Program-made: the position numbers and the translations under genes
In this document: positions 57,484-64,000 of the stretch, piece by piece
How the letters are laid out: every line of letters begins with the position of its first letter
How positions within the stretch are numbered: the stretch's first letter is position 1
Notes under the pieces: model-generated
Told to the model about the DNA's origin: nothing
Seen by the model: the letters and a program-made list of their open reading frames with translations, nothing else
Database searches by the model: none
Assembly: GCA_003971905.1 (NCBI GenBank)
Contig: RSEE01000057.1
Coordinates: 1 to 64,000 of the forward strand
DNA length: 64,000 bases
Direction: 5' to 3'
DNA from: Moniliella sp. 'wahieum'
Lineage: Eukaryota; Basidiomycota; Moniliellomycetes; Moniliellales; Moniliellaceae

Positions 57484-57780
57484 GTACCTATCTATTGGCG
57501 AAGAAACCATAAAGTCTTCCTTATTCTTCTTTTTCAGCAGATCGTTCTTCGTACGCATTACGATTCACATCCGGCGTCAAGCGCTTCACACGTCACGGCA
57601 TGGTCACTTGATGACACGCTACTAGGTAAGGGGTTATCGGGGCATCGGGGGCATCGGGGAGATCTGCCAACCACTGGCAACCAGTACCGAAGCCCAGGCT
57701 TTGGGCTTACTTATGCTCGGATGGACGCTGGGACCGCACCTGTCGGCATGGGCATGGACATAGGCATGATGTGCATGCCG

Positions 57781-58606
57781 TTACCCAAGGGGAGGTACGT
57801 TGGTGCAACTTGCGCGCGCTCGCGACGTGCTCTCGATTGGAATCACGAGCAGAGCTGCGTCCTCGAAACACGTCCCTTCGTCCCGTCCAGCTTTTGCATT
57901 CGCATTCCCAGTTGCAGGGAAAGTAGGACTGGTAGCATTAGTAGTAGTGGTAGTAGTGGAAGTAGTTTCGGCGGTGGCCTGAGCTAAAGGTTGCGCTTCG
58001 TCCAGCCTATCGAGGAGGATGAGGTCGTCGGGGACGCCAGCTTGGGCAAGCGTGAGGTGGGGCAAGTTCAGACGGACGCCGTTGCATGTGAGCCGCTGGT
58101 GCGAGACGGGGATGCCTGTGTCGAGGGCCAGGGCGGCCTGGAATTGGGCCAGGGTGGTGTGCAGCGCAAACTGCACAGAGAAGCAGTCGTTGTCGGGGGT
58201 GATGAGTGTGAGCGTGGGTTTGGGCGCGGGCGTGGAGTGTGAATGTGCGTGTGGGTGGGAGTGGGATTTGCAGTAGTAATAGTAGAAGGAGTAGAAGTAG
58301 TCACAGGAGGAGTAGTGGTAACCGTGGCAGTAGTAGTAGCAGCAGCGGCAGCAGCAGCAGCCTGAGCTGAGGACTCCGCTTCGTCCTCCTTATCGAGAAG
58401 GATGAGGTCGTCGGGCCGACGCCAGCTTGGGAGGGTGAGGGTGGGGGGCAAGTTCAGACGGGTGCCGTTGCATGTGAGCCGCTGGTGCGGGACGGGGATG
58501 CCTGTGTGTCGAGGGCCAGGGCGGCCTGGAACTGGGCGAGGGTGGTGGTGTGCAGCGCAAACTGCACAGAGAAGCAGTCGTTGTCGGGGGTGATGAGCGT
58601 GAGCAT
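57781..58606 (-). CDS. DDI1-like protein with two ubiquitin-like domains, protease part not seen
   Basis: The start at 58606 gives MLTLITPDNDCFSVQFALHT, then LAQFQAALALDT, HQRLTCNGTRLNLP and PDDLILLDKEDEAE. This is the beta-grasp pattern of the N-terminal ubiquitin-like domain of Ddi1 (compare ...QRLLFNGKELxN...). A Thr/Ala-rich linker leads into a second near-copy: LTLITPDNDCFSVQFALHTT, FQAALALDTGIPVSHQRLTC, NGVRLNLPHLTLAQAG and VPDDLILLDRLDEAQ. A Thr-rich tail (TSTTTTTTNAT) and FEDAALLVIP follow. Ddi1 would normally continue with a retroviral-type aspartic protease (DSGA), but nothing of the kind is found downstream. A donor-like GTACCT near 57800 means that a further exon is possible. First-copy frame breaks lie near 58505 and 58440. 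Confidence 0.55.
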
Positions 58607-58632
58607 GGGTATGGGGGTGGGGAGGATGGAGA

Positions 58633-58672
58633 GATGGACGGATGGACGGATGGACGGATGGACGGATGGACG
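58633..58672. repeat. GATGGACG octamer array
   Basis: Five tandem units of GATGGACG in the leader just upstream of the DDI1-like start codon. Confidence 0.85.
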
Positions 58673-59033
58673 GGGGCGTATATATCCAAACAGGCACAAC
58701 GGGGTGCGCGTGGGAGGTGGAGCAAGCAGCTGGCCAGCAGACCAACATGTTGGCAGGGGGCGACAGCACCGATGTGGTTTGGTTTTTTCTGGTTTGGGGG
58801 TTCCGTTAAAGTAGGGTCTGCTAGTGCAGGGATCAAGTGATCGATCGGCGGTTAGGGTTGCTACGCGCCTGCTTCTCTCGGGTGTGGCCGGTGTGCATCC
58901 AATATTCAGACAGGCCAAGCGCGCGTGTGCGCACACAGGCGCTGTGCTGGGCCCCGCTGGGCTAACATGCAGCAGCCCTGCGACAGAGCGGGTCAGCTGA
59001 TTTGGGAGTGGCCCAGTTCAGAGTCCAGATCCA

Positions 59034-59078
59034 GATCCAGATCCAGATCCAGATCCAGATCCAGATCCAGATCCAGAT
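59034..59078. repeat. TCCAGA hexamer array
   Basis: Seven to eight tandem TCCAGA units, ending 40 bp before the LTR of copia element 2. Confidence 0.9.
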
Positions 59079-59117
59079 GCCACATCTCACTCAGTTCCCA
59101 GCGCTCCGAATCTCAGC

Positions 59118-59328
59118 TGTTGACCACCAGTGGTCTAGAGCCCATCGGCCTTCAGTGACACGTGGCCCGATCCACACAGTGCACCGGGGCAGTGAGTTCC
59201 GACCCTTCCACGGGTTTCCACTGGCCTCCAGGCCAGGAGCCTATCAAGGCCCATAGCTCTAGCTCTCCTTAGCTCTTGAATGCCATCTCCATCGACCATC
59301 GCCAGCATCGCTAGCTAGGCCTGTGACA
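59118..59328 (+). repeat. 5' LTR of copia element 2
   Basis: 211 bp, TGTTGACC...TGTGACA. The boundaries are set by the TGTTG start shared with the other LTRs and by the following GAGCTACAATCT, which resembles the post-LTR sequence of element 1. The 3' partner is beyond the window, so identity cannot be tested. Confidence 0.75.
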
Positions 59329-59474
59329 GAGCTACAATCTGAAGCACCCCACTGGCGCAAAGGATCAATACTCAGCACCACCATCGGCGCCCACCGTCAC
59401 CACCACCACCCCAACGCCACCATCGGCACCACACACCAACCAATTCAAAAAAAACAAAGGAAAAATCAGCCACC

Positions 59475-60706
59475 ATGCCCCCCGAACTGGAAGAAAACAC
59501 CCCTCCTCCCGAAGTCTCTGTCATCGAAGAGGCGCAGGACATCGACGAACCGACCACCACCCCTGTCTCCGACCCGACCTGGCAACAGGCCCTCACCGAC
59601 GTCAGAGACAACCTCCTCGCAAGCACCCGCGCGTTCAAGCCCACCAGCGCTGACAATCTCCGCTCCACATGCCGCTCGTTCGCTACGGATGCACACACGG
59701 CGGCGTATGGACCGAAGAGCAAGAAAACACCGGGCGGAAAGGAAAATTGGATCTACACGCTCACCCTCGCGTTGGAGAAATATGTATTGGCCGTTGAATT
59801 CACGAAGCCGCAAAACACCCGTGAGGCCCTTGCATCCGCGAGTGAGGACATGGCCGAGCTTCGCCACGCTGAGAAACGCGCGTCAAAAGAGATCGAGCGT
59901 ACCAACGCGACGCGCAAGGACGCCTTCCGCGACCCCACCGAATATGTGCTCTGGGAGCCCTCCATCCTCAACATCCTGGACCGCATCCACCCCGCCGCGA
60001 AGGACATCGTTCGCTCCGGTCCATCGTCACCACACTACGACTCGTCCCTCGATCTACGCCTCCAGAACCTTCTGTGGTCCCACCTCCCGAACGACGTTCA
60101 ATCTGCCATTATTGCACAGGACAACGTTGACACGTCAGCTGACTTGCTCCGTGCCTGCGAAACAAATACGGTACGGTCGACTGCAAGACGTATCATGAAT
60201 TGTCCAGTCGCTTTCACCACTGCTACCAAAACCGGCGCAGCGGGAGCGAGTTCCTATCTGAAATGGGGACGCTCCGCAACCGGATCAGCGCAACCACACC
60301 GATGTCGGACGAGCAATTCCGCCGTATCCTCGTCGGGGCCCTCCGCGACCCTGGTGACCGTCGCCGCCTAGAGCATATGACTCTGGCGGAGACAATGCAA
60401 GACGTGGAGAGAATCCCAGCGGACCCAGAGTACAGAATTCCGTACCGGGGCCGTCACCCCCGGACCGCCAACTCGGGCGCTGGCAAACACGACAGCGCGG
60501 GATCCCAGCAGCATAGCGGGGGTCCTCCTGCCGGTGCATCTCCCCGTAGCGGGGGTGCTCTTGCGAGAAAGCCGTCCGGCCACACCGGGGTTCCTTCGAA
60601 CAACAAATGGCACCGCAACAGCTCCGCGCGAGCGCACATTGCCACCGAAGACGACGTCTCCGAAGGGGAGACCCTGTCTGTGGACCTTGCCCTATCTGAC
60701 AAATAG
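59475..60706 (+). CDS. Copia element 2 Gag
   Basis: The ATG at 59475 (context CAGCCACC) gives MPPELEENTPPPEVSVIEEA. The middle has the copia Gag core: DPTEYVLWEPSILNILDRIH, LDLRLQNLLWSHLPNDVQSA, and after a one-base frame break near 60165 KYGTVDCKTYHELSSRF, GSEFLSEMGTLRN and DEQFRRILVGALRDPGDR. The C-terminal part (SGGPPAGASPRSGGALARKP) is Gly/Ser/Pro-rich with no CCHC zinc knuckle, as in element 1. It ends LALSDK then TAG at 60704-60706, in frame with pol. Gag primary sequence has little in common with element 1 Gag except this layout. Confidence 0.85.
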
Positions 60707-63700
60707 GAACTCGCGGGCAACCAGGACATCCAGTCTCGTCACGACTCGGGCGCGGATCCTAGCATCTGGAAGGATCTCAGGGTATTCAAAACCCTCAAGC
60801 CCAGCAACCGCTCAATCGAAATCGCTGATGGAAAACATATTAAAGCCAGTGGACGCGGAACATGTAGCATCGGTATCAAGTGTACCGACGGCAAATGTAT
60901 CCATGTAGACCTACCCGGCAGTCTATACGTCCCCGGCATAGCAAGCAATCTCACGAGCGTAGCGCAAATAAGTGACGCAGGCCACGCATCCTGGTTCGCC
61001 CCCCACCGAAAAGGTATCTGGTTAAATGACAAGCATGGCAAATATCACCAAATCGCGGATTCCTCATACAAGCTGAACATCGTCCCGAAACCGACACCCA
61101 CAAACGAACACGCGGCCAAAGCTGCCGTCGCCACCCAACACACCGCAGCCAACACCATCGAGCACGTCATGTACGTTCACCAACAGTACAACCACGCCGC
61201 GCTAGACCTACTCCCGACACTAACCGCCAACGCGCGAGCGAGCCTCCGCGTCAGCCCTGCCCAAATCCGACGCATCCGCCCCTTCTGGCATTGTCCCACC
61301 TGCACAAAAGCTCTGGCCAAAGCGCCCAGCCACCCTTCGCGCCACGGCCGCCGCATTTCGGAACGTCCTTTCGAAGTACTGCACGCCGACGTAGTCGACC
61401 TCCCTCGCATCACTGGCATGGGACATGGATACGCCCTGGTCGCGGTTGATGACTGGAGCCGTTACACCTTCGCTGTTCCCCTAAAGACGAAAGGACAAGC
61501 CACGGCGGAGCTGAAAAAACTCATCACCCGCGAGCAACGCATCGGAAAGGACCGTCTGCTTCGCATCTTGAAGACAGACAATGCCCCCGAGCTCACCAGC
61601 GCACTCCGTCCGTTCCTTGAATCCGAAGGTATCACGACGGAAACCACCATACCAGGCCAAAGTCAATCAAATGGGGTGGCCGAGCGAGCCATCCAGGCAA
61701 TCACCACACGCGCGCGCCAACTCATCATCGCCTCGGGCCTCCCGACATCAAACTGGTGGCAGGATGCCTTGCTGGCAGGGTGCTGGACGCACAACCTCAT
61801 GCCACCGACATCTCCACGCCAGGGCACACAATCTCGGGCTGAGCTGTACAAGGGGTCACCCCCACCGCTGCCAATGCACGCCTTCGGATCCTTGGCGTAC
61901 CTTCACCTGGCCCAGGACCAACGTGACCATAAGCTCAGTCCGCGGGCTGTCGAAGCCATGCTCGTCGGGTACGACGCAGGTCGAGGTACAAAGGGTTGGC
62001 GCTGGGCTGTGTACGACCCGTCCATGGGCACGTTCCGATCCCAATGGGCAAAACCATACAAGTGGACCCAGCGCCAATACCACGAGGTTTTCCCCGACCG
62101 CTTTCCGCCTGACGTATCTCGCTTCCCCGCTCAACCCCTGCCTGACAGAACTATGACTGACACTGAAACCAAAAAGGGAGAAGAAAAAATGAACAAAATT
62201 GAAGTTGCAAATCCCAACACACCACCGAGAATCAACACTGATACTGACGCGACCATCGCAAGACAAAACGACACCCATCCAACCACCCCCACCACCAGAC
62301 GGTACCCCGCCCGGACCCACCAGCGCCGTTTTGACCTTGACTGGGCACAGCTCCCCGTAGCGGACGACCCTCATGATGGTGACTTCCACGCACACGCTGC
62401 CGCGCTGCCTCCGGTTCCCCTCCCTGACGGTAGTCGTAGTCCTGCGATCGGCCTACGCTTCCCACTGCCCGACACTGCCCTGCCCGCGTACAGCGACGGT
62501 CTCCATCCGCCTGAATACAAGGCGATGATCGCCCTTAGCGAGCCAGGGCCGCACGAGCGCATCCAGCTCACCAAGGACGGAGTACCTGTTGCACCCAAGA
62601 CAATGAAGGGCCTCCAATCACACCCCTCATTCGAACCAGTGCTGGAGGCGATGCGCACGGAAATCGACACCCTAGCCCGCTACGGCACATTCGAAGTCGT
62701 CACGCCCCCTCCAGACGCGCAGCTGCTGATTGGTCTGTGGCGCATCAACACCAAAACGGACGCGGACGGAAATTTCCTACGCTACCGAGCCCGTCTCGTT
62801 GCCGGGGGCCACCAGCAGGATGCTGACACATGGGGACAAACATTCGCCCCTGCCGTGCGCACTCCTGCCATCCTCAGCCTTATCGCCCTTGCTGGAAAGT
62901 TCGGCCTCCACCTCTTCACTGCTGATGTGCACTCTGCCTATTTGAACGCTCCCCTCACGGAAAAAGTGTACCTCCGCCCACCCCCATTCTTTCCCGAGGA
63001 AAAAGGCAAGGTCTGGCGTCTCCGGAAAAGCCTATATGGCCTCCACCAATCCGGCGCAAACTGGGCGGTATTCATCCGTGACTTGCTCCGCGGAGACATG
63101 GGTTTTGTACAATCTCTGGCTGAGCCGTGCTTGTTCATCCGACCCCGTAAAGGCGACACGGTCCTCCTTGCCGTGCACACCGACGATCTTCTCATCGCCT
63201 GCACGTCTCACGCACGCTACGATTCCTTCCTCACTGAGATCAACACCCATATCGAGGTGCGAGGGGCGGGAAACGGCCCCCTACACTACCATCTTGGCTG
63301 CCAGTACGACACCATAAACGGGAAACTGTACCTTAGCCAGCCAAAATTCATTGAGGAATCCATTGCCAAACATGAGGTTCCGCCACCCCTGGTTATGGGC
63401 CTCCCCCACCCCAGCAAGATGATCCCCGCGCGCACCGACCCCGAACCGCCCGCACTGCCCGCCGAGAGACGCGACTACCAAGCCAAAGTAGGATCTGGGC
63501 TGTGGGCTGCCCGCATGTGCCGCCCTGATGCGCTGTTCGGCATCTCAGCTCTAAGCCGAGCAACTGCCGATCCCTCCAAGGCCCACCGCGCTGCGGCAAC
63601 AAACTTCCTCCGCTACCTCTACGGTACCAAGGGCTACGGTCTCCGACTAACACCCGAGCCTGACGCACCCGCTCTCGCGCTATACACGGATGCCGACCTG

Positions 63701-64000
63701 GCTGGAGACCCTGACCAATGGCGTTCCACGTCGGGATGCCTGCTTTTCGTCTACGGGGTTCCAGTGTCCTGGAGGAGCGTGCGTCAACCCAAGAGCGTCA
63801 CCAACACTGCTGCGGCCGAATATACGGCGGGATATGAGGGCCTCATTGATGCGAACTACGTTAAAAACATCTTACTGGAGCTCGGTGCCATCACCTCAGA
63901 CGAGCCCATACACTGGTACTGCGACAACATGGCGGCACTTGCCTTGGCCGAAAAAGTGGGCAGCACGGGCAAACTACGTGAGCTGAACATCCGGTACCAC
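60707..64000 (+). CDS. Copia element 2 Pol, partial (open at window end)
   Basis: The frame that continues from the Gag TAG is open for 1,098 codons to the end of the window. It has no ATG until after the protease, so it must be translated by readthrough or an unusual start. Motifs: protease RHDSGADPSIW (60749-60781), integrase zinc region HQQYNHAALDLL...CPTC, DDE in LHADVVDLPRI, LKTDNAPELTS and NGVAERAIQ (61378-61700), RT HTDDLLIA (63178-63201), and RNase H YTDADLAGD, NTAAAEYTAGYEG and YCDNMAA. No frame break was found in 3.3 kb, in contrast to the single-copy genes. Confidence 0.9.

Larger units (their letters stand above)
54894..57780. other. Gene-poor region, 2.9 kb
   Basis: No ORF that I can assign and no tRNA or other RNA recognised. 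Features seen: CACATC/CACACC microsatellite at 55259-55303, GTTGAACGTTGAACGTTTAG at 55814-55833, TCACGTG at 56439-56445, CACGTGA at 57181-57187 and 57235-57241, and the two arrays listed below. The first few hundred bases hold the promoter of the Ser/Pro-rich gene. Confidence 0.4.
58607..59117. promoter_or_regulatory. Upstream region of the DDI1-like gene
   Basis: Contains the octamer array, TATATCC at 58680-58686, TGATCGATC at 58838-58846 (230 bp from the start) and TTAGGGTT at 58852-58859. The right end is the hexamer array next to copia element 2. Confidence 0.4.
59118..64000 (+). mobile_element. Second Ty1/copia element, cut by the window end
   Basis: 5' LTR, gag, in-frame TAG, and pol open to the last base of the window. 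RNase H is nearly complete at 64000, so only the end of pol and the 3' LTR are outside. The pol protein is clearly related to that of element 1 (same order and motifs), but the LTR sequence and Gag are very different, so the two are separate families of one lineage. Confidence 0.92.

Overview
The window is fungal nuclear DNA: GC-rich, with short GT-AG introns (about 50-100 bp) and a typical eukaryotic housekeeping set, plus cell-wall and regulatory families that are characteristic of fungi (a KRE9/KNH1-type GPI-wall protein, a one-finger C2H2 regulator with a conserved fungal C-terminal block, a fumarate reductase of the OSM1/FRDS type). Position 1 is a chromosome end: 20 bases of CCCTAA-type telomere repeat run straight into a truncated Ty1/copia retrotransposon. 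I cannot place the fungus more precisely from sequence alone.

Layout. 1-1.4 kb: telomere and a decayed copia relic. 2.2-13.4 kb: wall protein, adenylate kinase FAP7, ribosomal protein eL20 and tRNA-splicing subunit SEN15 (divergent pair), fumarate reductase, C2H2 regulator. 13.7-21.3 kb: a very long Pro/Glu/Ser-rich reading region of unknown function, preceded on the same strand by a dynein-light-chain-like (LC8-type) gene. 21.7-22.8 kb: GRE2-like reductase. 23.1-28.2 kb: a complete copia element with identical 160-bp LTRs. 28.2-35.8 kb: gene-poor DNA with a sterol-desaturase-family gene, a minisatellite and degraded coding traces. 35.9-50.3 kb: a gene-dense block (PPR protein, RAE1, UTP16-like, coiled-coil ADIP-like protein, EDC3-like decapping enhancer, nitronate monooxygenase). 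50.7-54.9 kb: a low-complexity Ser/Pro-rich protein. 57.8-58.6 kb: DDI1-like tandem ubiquitin-like domains. 59.1-64.0 kb: a second, diverged copia element cut by the window edge.

Two themes stand out. First, both copia elements have gag and pol in the same reading frame separated by one TAG codon followed by the same bases (TAGGAACTCG-GGGC), although their Gag proteins look quite different. This suggests amber readthrough as the Gag-Pol expression mechanism. Second, most single-copy genes are broken by single-base indels that leave the flanking conserved residues intact. This looks like uncorrected sequencing error rather than decay, so most gene coordinates below are outer limits of a gene whose frame has to be followed across indels and introns.

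The intergenic DNA reuses a small vocabulary of words (TCACGTG, TGATCGATGATC, GTCACATG, ACTAGT/GCTAGC, CTCAG/CTGAG palindromes), several of them at 100-350 bp upstream of recognised start codons. They are candidate promoter elements.
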